This document shows positions 1 to 5,460 of a stretch of DNA of 6,119 nt, piece after piece. Below the pieces are notes generated by a model. The model saw nothing but the letters and a program-made list of their open reading frames with translations, had not been told where the DNA came from and searched no databases. The stretch covers positions 1 through 6,119 of the forward strand of contig JAICKT010000270.1 of assembly GCA_025927795.1 (NCBI GenBank), read 5' to 3'. The translations under genes and the position numbers were made by a program. The stretch comes from Parafilimonas sp. Lineage in GTDB: Bacteria; Bacteroidota; Bacteroidia; Chitinophagales; Chitinophagaceae. Position 1 is the first letter of the stretch. Each line of letters opens with the position of its first letter.

Positions 1-345
1 GATTGTGTTGAAAACTATCTATTATTTGCCGAAGCCTTGTTTGTGTTTCAGGCGAAAAACCCTGGCTAAATGATTGCTGAAATGATGTTAGCAATGTAAA
101 AATCAGTATTATGATACTGTACTTAAAAAAGTAGATGTAAGATTTCATAAAGCAAAATTTAGATTAGTATTAAATTTTAAACCGTTACGAATCTAATATT
201 ACTCATAAACAAATAACAATACCTGTTTAACCTTTATATGTTTTGAATTGGCAATTATGTTTTTTGGTTTTGCAAAAAAATATGAAACATGCAAGTACAG
301 AATAGTAAAGCAGAAAGTTTAAATATGATATGGGTTTAAAAAATC
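1..345. other. Intergenic or gene-edge region without a supportable gene
   Basis: This AT-rich stretch lies downstream of the minus-strand HTH regulator gene. I find no start-to-stop reading frame with coding character. Two plus-strand frames are open from the window edge to about positions 69 and 72 (roughly 22 codons each). Either could be the tail of a gene starting outside the window, but they cannot be told apart and neither tail is recognisable. The only structure I would note is a 6-bp hairpin at 104-119 with an adjacent minus-strand T run, listed separately, and a 7-bp inverted repeat (333-339 with 346-352) that straddles the regulator's stop codon and has no T run after it. Confidence 0.6.
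98..119 (-). terminator. Weak intrinsic terminator candidate
   Basis: The arms CAGTAT (104-109) and ATACTG (114-119) are perfectly complementary around a 4-base loop. Read on the minus strand, the stem is followed after one base by five T residues (complement of A98-A102). That is the arrangement expected at the end of a minus-strand transcript. The only gene it could serve in view is the HTH regulator, whose stop lies about 230 bases upstream of the hairpin. The stem is short and AT-rich, so it would be weak and could arise by chance. Confidence 0.3.
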
Positions 346-1341
346 TTAAACCAGTTTTTTCTTTTCATCAATTTTTTCACGCAGGGTTTGAAAAAATAAT
401 TGCCGGTCTTTTTCGCCTATTTCACTTATAAGTGTTGATTTTTTTAGCAGCAGATGAATGGTTTCAAAAACATAATCAACAAAAACTTTATTGTCAGTCA
501 TTATATAATTAAGCACACTATGATTTATAAAAACGAGCTTCTTATCATTTATTTCAACAGCAACTGTATTATCTCCCAAAAGAAATTCATTAATAAAAAC
601 ATTGTACTTAACACAATTGTGTGCATCATATTTTTTATAGGGAAATTTATATCCTGATTCTACCTGGTGTTCTATATGATTAACTAATTTTTCGAGGCAT
701 TCATAAATAATCAGCACATCATTTTTAGATTGAAAAATTTTTGTTTCGCGGTAAAAATCAATCTGGCGAAGTGTAGTGTTTATACAATCTAAATTCCATA
801 TTTCAGTAGAAGGAATAGACAGGTAAAGTTCTGCAACCTGTGAACCTAATTTATTAAACACATCAATGAAATCATCAATAAGAAATTTGCTTTTATTAAA
901 GTGCGGATCATTAAGATTATAACGTTTCCAAAAATAGCATTTAAAGCAGGCGAGTTCAGGAAACATAAAATGTTGAAAAAGGGGAATGTCCTTATTCATG
1001 TAAAACATTTCATTATGCGCCGCTTCCCGTATTACACTTAACTGCGTTATCATTTGCTGCATATAATTTTCAAAACTGAAATTATCTCTGTTAATCATTT
1101 TGCCTCTAAAAACAATGCTTTCAGATTGTATGTTCATGAAATTATCCAGCGATATTTTGTAATGCGTAGCAAGTAATTGTATTTCATCAAGTGCAAGTGA
1201 TTTTTCACCACGGATTCTTCTGTATGCACTGTCCTGGCTGATATTTAAAAGTTCAGCAACTTCATCTGCAAGCGATAAATGAGCGGGCAAATTTTGTTTT
1301 ATTTGTCTGAAGAAATTTCCCTGTATGTCAGCAGGAGTCAT
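346..1341 (-). CDS. HTH transcriptional regulator with a large uncharacterised C-terminal region
   Basis: Probable DNA-binding regulator of 331 residues. Residues about 22-70 form a helix-turn-helix: helix SLADEVAELL, turn around NISQ, then a putative recognition helix DSAYRRIRGE, followed by LALDEIQLLATHYKISLDNF. This arrangement, especially AYRRIRGE and the 'KIS.DNF' end, resembles XRE/Cro-like N-terminal domains I associate with a Bacteroidota family of about 300-330 residues. The remaining roughly 260 residues are rich in aromatic and charged positions, appear largely helical, contain no membrane segment, and match no domain I can name. A C-x-x-C pair (C132, C135) is present but may be incidental. 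The ATG at 1341 is the natural start because the HTH begins soon after it; there is no Shine-Dalgarno site. It is divergent from the histidine kinase. Its target is unknown; autoregulation or control of the divergent kinase gene is inference. Confidence 0.88.
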   Translation of the reverse strand: MTPADIQGNFFRQIKQNLPAHLSLADEVAELLNISQDSAYRRIRGEKSLALDEIQLLATHYKISLDNFMNIQSESIVFRGKMINRDNFSFENYMQQMITQLSVIREAAHNEMFYMNKDIPLFQHFMFPELACFKCYFWKRYNLNDPHFNKSKFLIDDFIDVFNKLGSQVAELYLSIPSTEIWNLDCINTTLRQIDFYRETKIFQSKNDVLIIYECLEKLVNHIEHQVESGYKFPYKKYDAHNCVKYNVFINEFLLGDNTVAVEINDKKLVFINHSVLNYIMTDNKVFVDYVFETIHLLLKKSTLISEIGEKDRQLFFQTLREKIDEKKKLV

Positions 1342-1385
1342 AAGCAGCTATTTTAAGGTACGACTTACAATATATTATTTTTTTA

Positions 1386-1416
1386 GAAACACAGGAAATT
1401 AAAATTTTTGCGCAAA
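1386..1416 (-). promoter_or_regulatory. Candidate Bacteroidota-type promoter for the HTH regulator
   Basis: On the minus strand a TTTG (1416-1413) is followed after 19 bases by TGTGTTTC (1393-1386). The Bacteroidota consensus is TTTG, about 19 bases, then TAnnTTTG. The -33 box is exact; the -7 box matches four of six defined positions. A start about 7 bases downstream would give a leader of roughly 38 bases before the ATG at 1341. The -33 box lies inside the TTTGCGCAAA palindrome. The weak -7 box makes this tentative. Confidence 0.28.
1407..1416. repeat. 10-bp perfect palindrome TTTGCGCAAA in a divergent intergenic region
   Basis: TTTGCGCAAA is a perfect 5+5 palindrome in the gap between the minus-strand HTH regulator and the plus-strand histidine kinase. 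It stands out as a GC-containing core in otherwise AT-rich DNA. It is centred about 70 bases upstream of the regulator's start and overlaps the candidate -33 box of that gene. A dimeric HTH protein could bind such a site, but no binding evidence is visible and a 10-bp palindrome can occur by chance. Confidence 0.35.
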
Positions 1417-1555
1417 CTGCGGTTATAGCTTATTAAAAAGCTGTTTGTCCGCAAATAATACTAAAACTATTTTCTGTATTGCGGTAACAGATTATGAACA
1501 CACCAGGCATCGGCAGAGCTTTGATGTAATTTTTAATCAATTTAAATTATCGTTT

Positions 1556-2485
1556 ATGAAAACCGGCGAACCTGCTTTTACGCTTATAAATGATACACGC
1601 AATAAAAATGAGTTAAAGGCTGATTTTTATATAATAGCAATACTTATCATCAATATTGCATTGCATCTTTTTTTATTCAGGATTTATAAAGTAACTATTC
1701 CTGAAAATATGCGTTTATTTAGCCACTCATTAATTTTATGGCTATCTGCCATTATACCATTCTTATTTGTATTACTGTTTCTAAACTGGCGCAGCAACAC
1801 AACACGTAAGCAAAAACATCAAAAAAATGCCATTGAAAAAACAATACTTCAACTCGAAACAAAAGCACTGCGTGCACAAATGAATCCGCATTTTATTTTT
1901 AATTGCATGAATTCTATCAAGGCGATTATTCAAAATAACGAGCAGGAAAAAGCTGTTAATTATCTTACTGCTTTTTCAAAATTGATACGCACTATATTTC
2001 AAAATTCTGATAAAAAAGAAGTCAGCCTGTATGATGAAATTGAAACATGCAAATTATATGCGCAGTTAGAAAATATGCGCCTTGAAAATAAATTCGATTA
2101 TAGATTTAATATAGATGAAAACATTGACTTGAAATCTATAATGGTTCCTGCACTTATTCTTCAGCCTTTTATTGAAAATGCAATATGGCATGGTATAATG
2201 CCTTCCAAAAATATTGGTACAGTAACCATAACTATCCAAAAGAAAAATAAGATTATTGAATGTATAATAGATGATGATGGAATTGGAAGAATAGTTTCTG
2301 CAAAAAATAAATATAGAAATGGCGATACTGTACATGAATCAAAAGGATTGCATTTAACACAAACACGGCTTAATCTTGATAACGTTTTAAATGAACGGAA
2401 TGCAACAATTAAAATAATTGATAAAATAAATGGCGAAGATGATTATGCAGGTACGAAAGTGATAATTGTATTTAAAGAAGAATAA
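1556..2485 (+). CDS. LytS/YehU-type sensor histidine kinase with two TM helices
   Basis: Membrane sensor kinase expected to autophosphorylate on histidine and pass phosphate to a LytTR response regulator, most likely the product of 3285-4037. From the ATG at 1556 it has 309 residues: two hydrophobic helices (about 24-42 and 57-78) joined by a loop of roughly 14 residues, a charged, probably coiled-coil linker (80-108), and a His_kinase domain (PF06580 type). The H-box is RAQMNPHFIFN with phospho-acceptor His112. The N-box is QPFIENAIWHG (Glu206, Asn207). The ATP lid has DDDGIG (about 239-244) and a KGLHLTQTRL G2-like segment. No large sensor domain such as a beta-propeller is present. An in-frame TTG at 1445 would give 346 residues, but the extra 37 match nothing recognisable, so I prefer the ATG. 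Neither start has a clear ribosome-binding site. The gene is convergent with the small secreted-protein gene. Confidence 0.94.
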   Translation: MKTGEPAFTLINDTRNKNELKADFYIIAILIINIALHLFLFRIYKVTIPENMRLFSHSLILWLSAIIPFLFVLLFLNWRSNTTRKQKHQKNAIEKTILQLETKALRAQMNPHFIFNCMNSIKAIIQNNEQEKAVNYLTAFSKLIRTIFQNSDKKEVSLYDEIETCKLYAQLENMRLENKFDYRFNIDENIDLKSIMVPALILQPFIENAIWHGIMPSKNIGTVTITIQKKNKIIECIIDDDGIGRIVSAKNKYRNGDTVHESKGLHLTQTRLNLDNVLNERNATIKIIDKINGEDDYAGTKVIIVFKEE

Positions 2486-2597
2486 TTGAAATGTATTTCG
2501 CGATATATTACACTTAACATTTTAATTTGCGGGCAAGCGTTGCCGGAAAACAGGGTAATCTGTGAGTTCTAAAAATATTTTGCTAACATAAGAATCT

Positions 2598-3038
2598 TTA
2601 AAAATTTATTACTACACCTGCACTTAATAATTTCTTTGTCGATAATGTTGAGAGGCTTGTAGTACCTAACATTAGTTTTCCTTTTTTTTGATTGTGTTTT
2701 CCTGCAATTGAAAAGGGTATTGCTGCAACACACATTGATAAGCCGGTTACCATTAAGACCGAACCTGTATTCATTTGTGATCCTCCTTTGTCTGGATGCT
2801 GAAAGTCAAATCCGTTTGCAAAACCATGCAAGCCTATAGCTAATCCTGCTATAGTTGTAAGTGTACCACCTGCACCCAACACAATTGCTGTTGTTTTCTG
2901 GTTTTTAGCTTTTTTTAAATATGCTTCGGCAGCTAATTGGTTTTCAGTTTTTTTACTTTGAATGGTATCATATAATTGTTGCGCGATTAGTGCATTACTG
3001 CATGCAATGAGAGTAACTGCAAAAATTATTTTTTTCAT
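2598..3038 (-). CDS. Small secreted/membrane protein of unknown function (Bacteroidota family)
   Basis: Protein of 146 residues without an assigned function. Residues 1-20 form a Sec signal peptide (MKKIIFAVTLIACSNALIAQ) with likely cleavage near residue 19-20; the C13 within it lacks a good lipobox. After a charged stretch comes AYLKKAKNQKTTA (39-51), then two glycine/alanine-rich hydrophobic segments (about 49-72 and 91-113) separated by a polar loop, a basic stretch KHNQKKGK, and a C-terminus ending AGVVINF. The 'YL.K.KNQKT' lead-in to paired hydrophobic helices resembles uncharacterised exported proteins I recall as frequent in Bacteroidota; this is recognition from memory, not a search. 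It is probably in the envelope. It lies on the opposite strand between the kinase and its likely response regulator, which may or may not be functionally meaningful. Confidence 0.85.
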   Translation of the reverse strand: MKKIIFAVTLIACSNALIAQQLYDTIQSKKTENQLAAEAYLKKAKNQKTTAIVLGAGGTLTTIAGLAIGLHGFANGFDFQHPDKGGSQMNTGSVLMVTGLSMCVAAIPFSIAGKHNQKKGKLMLGTTSLSTLSTKKLLSAGVVINF

Positions 3039-3056
3039 AGCGAATAATTGAGAATA

Positions 3057-3089
3057 CTAATCTATCACTGGTTGCGCCGTTCAATCAAG
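3057..3089 (-). promoter_or_regulatory. Candidate promoter for the small secreted-protein gene
   Basis: On the minus strand TAGATTAG (3064-3057) matches five of the six defined positions of the Bacteroidota -7 element TAnnTTTG. A CTTG (3089-3086) lies 21 bases further upstream and could act as the -33 box, at slightly more than usual spacing. Transcription would start near 3050, giving a leader of about 12 bases before the ATG at 3038. Distance and orientation fit; the sequence match is only fair. Confidence 0.3.
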
Positions 3090-3135
3090 GCTGATTTGGT
3101 AGTTGGTATTTGGCAATTAATAATTGAATTTTAAA

Positions 3136-3145
3136 AAAGAGTTCA
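3136..3145 (+). repeat. Direct repeat copy 1 (AAAGAGTTCA), possible LytTR half-site
   Basis: The 10-mer AAAGAGTTCA occurs here and again at 3232-3241, both upstream of the LytTR regulator gene. From position 3138 the bases AGAGTTCACA agree with 9 of 10 positions of the degenerate LytTR-binding consensus [TA][AC][CA]GTTN[AG][TC][GTA]. The copies are 96 bases apart, whereas classical LytTR sites are two repeats separated by about 10-13 bases, so the assignment is weak. Confidence 0.25.
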
Positions 3146-3231
3146 CAACTATTTTTTATCAGGATATTTAGTCACATTGCAGTTTTACCAAATGAAACTG
3201 GTATTTTATTATTTCTCGTTACGAATTGATT

Positions 3232-3241
3232 AAAGAGTTCA
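3232..3241 (+). repeat. Direct repeat copy 2 (AAAGAGTTCA), possible LytTR half-site
   Basis: Second exact copy of the 10-mer at 3136-3145, about 45 bases before the response regulator's start codon. From 3234, AGAGTTCATA also agrees with 9 of 10 positions of the LytTR consensus. Its nearness to the start makes autoregulation possible, but the consensus is degenerate and the partner repeat is far away. Confidence 0.25.
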
Positions 3242-3256
3242 TAATTTTAAAAGATT

Positions 3257-3264
3257 AATGTTTG
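3257..3264 (+). promoter_or_regulatory. Possible -7 element of the response regulator promoter
   Basis: AATGTTTG matches five of six defined positions of TAnnTTTG, and transcription from it would start about 14 bases before the ATG at 3285. I see no good TTTG-type -33 box at the expected distance. The short leader is purine-rich (GAAAAAAAG just before the start), which fits Bacteroidota translation starts that lack a Shine-Dalgarno site. Confidence 0.25.
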
Positions 3265-3284
3265 ATTGATACCGAAAAAAAGCA

Positions 3285-4037
3285 ATGATAAAATCACTGA
3301 TTATAGACGATGAGCAACATTGTATTGATGCACTTAAAACTGATATTGATAAATATTGCGGCAATGTTGAGATTGCTGCAACATGCTCATCAGCCAAAGA
3401 AGGGATTCTGGCAATTAAAAAACATCAGCCCAGGCTGGTGTTTCTCGATGTGGAGATGCCATGGATGAATGGATTTGAGATGCTTGAAATGCTTGACCAC
3501 ATTGATTTCTGCATAATCTTCACAACGGCTTATGATAAGTTTGCAGCGAAAGCTTTTCGTATAAGTGCTGTTGACTATTTATTGAAGCCTATAGATGTAA
3601 ATGATTTGAAGATTGCTGTAAAAAAAGCAGAAGAAAAAATTCTTGCATCAGAAGGCACTATTAATATTCAGAACCTGCTGCATAATTTAAGGCAACCTGC
3701 GCAACACCAAAAAATTGCTTTCCCTCAGCGTGAAGGCTACGAGTTTATACCCGCTGAAAATATTTTATATTGTAATGCAGAAGGCGCATATACTTTTATT
3801 CGTCTTATAGGAAATAAAAAGTTTTTAGTTTCTAAAACGCTGGGAGATATTGAGGAAATGCTGCCTGCTGATGTGTTTCAGCGCATTCATCATTCTACAA
3901 TTGTAAACATGCAGCATATCACTAATCTTATCCGTTCTGATGGTGGTTATGTAATGCTTGATAATGGCGAAAAGCTTATGATATCGAAAGCAAAAAAAGA
4001 AATGCTGTTACAGAAATTGGGTTTAAAAAAAGATTAG
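3285..4037 (+). CDS. LytTR-family response regulator
   Basis: Cytoplasmic response regulator of 250 residues with an N-terminal receiver and a C-terminal LytTR DNA-binding domain. The receiver (about 1-120) has the acidic pocket Asp8/Asp9 (IIDDE), phospho-acceptor Asp55 (VFLDVEMPWMNG), the switch threonines 80-81 (FTTAYD), and the Lys101-Pro102 pair (DYLLKP). The LytTR domain (about 143-246) carries the expected FQRIHHSTIVNMQHI segment (198-212) and a C-terminal LMISKAKKEML. Length and order are typical of the family; all key receiver residues are intact. The likely partner is the LytS-type kinase at 1556-2485, although an opposite-strand gene lies between them. The ATG at 3285 begins directly at the conserved IKSLIIDDE strand, so the start is secure. 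Its stop codon overlaps that of the convergent DUF1801/OmdA gene by 4 bp. The regulated genes cannot be read from this window. Confidence 0.97.
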   Translation: MIKSLIIDDEQHCIDALKTDIDKYCGNVEIAATCSSAKEGILAIKKHQPRLVFLDVEMPWMNGFEMLEMLDHIDFCIIFTTAYDKFAAKAFRISAVDYLLKPIDVNDLKIAVKKAEEKILASEGTINIQNLLHNLRQPAQHQKIAFPQREGYEFIPAENILYCNAEGAYTFIRLIGNKKFLVSKTLGDIEEMLPADVFQRIHHSTIVNMQHITNLIRSDGGYVMLDNGEKLMISKAKKEMLLQKLGLKKD

Positions 4038-4648
4038 CAATGCTGATATTTCCAGTTACGTGATTTGCCTTCTGCAATCCATTCAACAGCGGTTTCAATA
4101 CGTTTTATTTTTGTTGGTTCTGTTTTCGCTTCAGTAATCCATTCAATATATTCCTTCTTTTTACCAGGTGTAAAGTTTTCGAAAACCGTATTTGCTTTTT
4201 TATTTTTCTTTAGTGCTGCTGCAAAGTCAACAGGCATTTTTAATTCTGTTGTTGCAGCTTTTTTTCTTGGCGGAAGTTTAATATCATCTTCATTAAGTTT
4301 TGCTGCCTCTTTTATATATGCAATTAAAGTTTTGTCTGATGGTAAATCTTTTAGAGAAGTTATACGGTCAAAGTTTCCCATTGCATGTCTTTCTGCAACC
4401 TGTAAAATTCCTTCAGGGTCTTTCATCAGTTTTGCTTTCCAGAATGTAAAACTGCAATGCTCTTTAAACGCAGCCATCGCACATAGCACACTTTCCTTAT
4501 AATCAAAAAAAGGCATTCCCCATTTTATAGTTTCTTCAGCATCAGGACAAGCTTTGTGCACGAGTTCTCTTAAATGTTTTAAAATCGGTTTCGCAAAATC
4601 CGCTTTCTTTTCTATGTAAGCATCAATGCGTTTATCAGTTGTTGGCAT
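4034..4648 (-). CDS. DUF1801 + OmdA/YdeI-like two-domain protein
   Basis: Predicted cytoplasmic protein of 204 residues from the ATG at 4648. A TTG two codons upstream (4654) is a weaker alternative adding only two residues. The N-terminal part (about 17-115) resembles DUF1801 (YdhG-like): LRELVHKACPDAEETIKWGM, FFDYKESVLCAMAAFKEH and SFTFWKAKL. A basic/proline linker (about 124-134, LPPRKKAATT) leads to a C-terminal OmdA/YdeI-type segment (about 138-200) with MPVDFAAALKKN, FENFTPGKKKEYIEWI, TKIKRIETAVEWIAEGK and a final RNWKY. OmdA is named for 'bacteriocin-protection, YdeI or OmpD-associated', but no biochemical activity is firmly established for the fold, so I assign none. There is no signal peptide or membrane segment. 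The gene is convergent with the LytTR regulator (4-bp stop overlap) and divergent from the MORN-repeat gene. Confidence 0.92.
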   Translation of the reverse strand: MPTTDKRIDAYIEKKADFAKPILKHLRELVHKACPDAEETIKWGMPFFDYKESVLCAMAAFKEHCSFTFWKAKLMKDPEGILQVAERHAMGNFDRITSLKDLPSDKTLIAYIKEAAKLNEDDIKLPPRKKAATTELKMPVDFAAALKKNKKANTVFENFTPGKKKEYIEWITEAKTEPTKIKRIETAVEWIAEGKSRNWKYQHC

Positions 4649-4674
4649 TAGCAATTAATTTATAAATAAAAATA

Positions 4675-4682
4675 CACCTTTG
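4675..4682 (+). promoter_or_regulatory. Possible -7 element for the MORN-repeat gene
   Basis: CACCTTTG, followed by CA, differs at one defined position from the Bacteroidota -7 consensus TAnnTTTG. It lies in the 107-base divergent gap and would give a leader of roughly 65 bases before the ATG at 4756. No TTTG box is present at the usual distance upstream. The same gap must also contain the promoter of the minus-strand DUF1801/OmdA gene; TATTTTTA on that strand is a further candidate. Confidence 0.25.
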
Positions 4683-4755
4683 CAAGAAAATATAAAGCGG
4701 AACGTTATAATAATATAATTGATATTCAATTTAAGTAATAAATAAATTTTAACCT

Positions 4756-5460
4756 ATGAAGTGCAGCGCAGGATTTTTATTTTTTATTTTGATGTTTTTC
4801 ATCAGCCCTTTATTCAGCCAGTGCAAAACTTACCAGTTAGATGCAAAACACGATACAATTAATTGTACAGATTTACAAAATCATAAGCAAGGTTATTGGT
4901 ATACAAAAGTCGTAAACAATCATGGTGAACCTGGTTACCAGGAGTCAGGTTTTTATAAAGATGATAAAAAAGAAGGAACGTGGACGCGCTTAAATTTAAT
5001 CGGTGATACAATTGCAGAAGAAAATTATAAATGGGGTTGCAAGAATGGTGTACAACGATATTATAATTTAATGGGTTTAATTCGTGAAGAAAGCTGGAAA
5101 GCAACTAACCCGGAGAACCCTTACGATACAGTGCGTGTTTATGATCTTAATATTCCTGATAAATATGATTTGAAAGTTGTGAGGGTGGATGCTGCTTCTG
5201 TAAAGCATGGTACATGGACATACTATGATCCTGAACGGGGAGCGATTACGAAAACAGAAGAATATGTAATTGATAAACTGGTTAGCAATAAAAAATCTTT
5301 AGCTACTCTGAATGACTCAATGAATGCCTTGAAAAAACTTCCTGCAGATTCTATTTCTGCAGCCAATAAAAATAAACCTCCTGAAGTATTGGAGTACGAA
5401 AAAAATCATTCAAAGAAAAAGAAATATAAAGTGCGCGATGGCGCAACAGGTGTTGATTAA
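4756..5460 (+). CDS. Exported MORN_2 / YwqK-like repeat protein
   Basis: Exported protein of 234 residues. Residues 1-22 form a signal peptide with a strongly hydrophobic core ending LFSQ; the following Cys23 is not preceded by a proper lipobox, so signal peptidase I cleavage is more likely than lipidation. The body carries MORN_2-type repeats, recognised by G-x-W followed by aromatic positions: HKQGYWYTK (43-51), SGFYKDDKKEGTWTR (64-78), ENYKWGCKNGVQRYYNLMG (89-107) and KHGTWTYYDPERG (150-162). The C-terminus is highly charged (EYEKNHSKKKKYKVRDG, about 213-229). Such proteins are often auto-annotated 'YwqK family antitoxin', but the export signal and absence of an adjacent toxin argue against a toxin-antitoxin role. 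A surface or periplasmic repeat scaffold is plausible; partner and role are unknown. Its stop overlaps that of the convergent CBS/CorC gene by 4 bp. Confidence 0.9.
   Translation: MKCSAGFLFFILMFFISPLFSQCKTYQLDAKHDTINCTDLQNHKQGYWYTKVVNNHGEPGYQESGFYKDDKKEGTWTRLNLIGDTIAEENYKWGCKNGVQRYYNLMGLIREESWKATNPENPYDTVRVYDLNIPDKYDLKVVRVDAASVKHGTWTYYDPERGAITKTEEYVIDKLVSNKKSLATLNDSMNALKKLPADSISAANKNKPPEVLEYEKNHSKKKKYKVRDGATGVD

Noticed and set aside
1..72. Tail of a plus-strand gene entering from the left edge
   Set aside because: Two frames are open for about 22 codons each, neither is recognisable, and there is no way to choose between them.
183..192. CGTTACGAAT shared with 3217-3226 upstream of the response regulator
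   Set aside because: A single shared 10-mer in about 6 kb of AT-rich sequence is expected by chance many times over; the flanks do not match and the two sites have different contexts.
333..352. 7-bp inverted repeat GGTTTAA/TTAAACC around the HTH gene's stop codon
   Set aside because: The stem is AT-rich and no T run follows it on the minus strand, so it is not a credible intrinsic terminator.
454..657. 67-codon plus-strand reading frame
   Set aside because: Antisense to the HTH regulator gene, Ile/Asn/Lys-rich, with no recognisable motif; a shadow.
1520..1550. TTTG-N19-TAAATTAT promoter for the kinase
   Set aside because: The spacing is right, but the -7 box lacks the TG end and transcription would begin almost at the ATG (1556), giving a leaderless message; too weak to annotate.
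2066..2335. 89-codon minus-strand reading frame
   Set aside because: Antisense to the kinase catalytic region, which is conserved on the plus strand; a shadow.
2532..2544. GGCAA-GCG-TTGCC hairpin between the convergent kinase and secreted-protein genes
   Set aside because: The stem is only 5 bp and has no T run on either strand, so a bidirectional terminator is not supported.
3114..3126. CAATTA-A-TAATTG inverted repeat
   Set aside because: Composed mostly of A and T in an AT-rich gap; such short palindromes are common by chance and it has no clear relation to a promoter.
4065..4502. 145-codon plus-strand reading frame
   Set aside because: It lies antisense within the well-supported DUF1801/OmdA gene; its low-complexity Ser/Phe/Ala-rich translation is typical of a shadow frame.
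4859..5104. 81-codon minus-strand reading frame
   Set aside because: Antisense to the MORN-repeat gene, with no motif of its own; a shadow.
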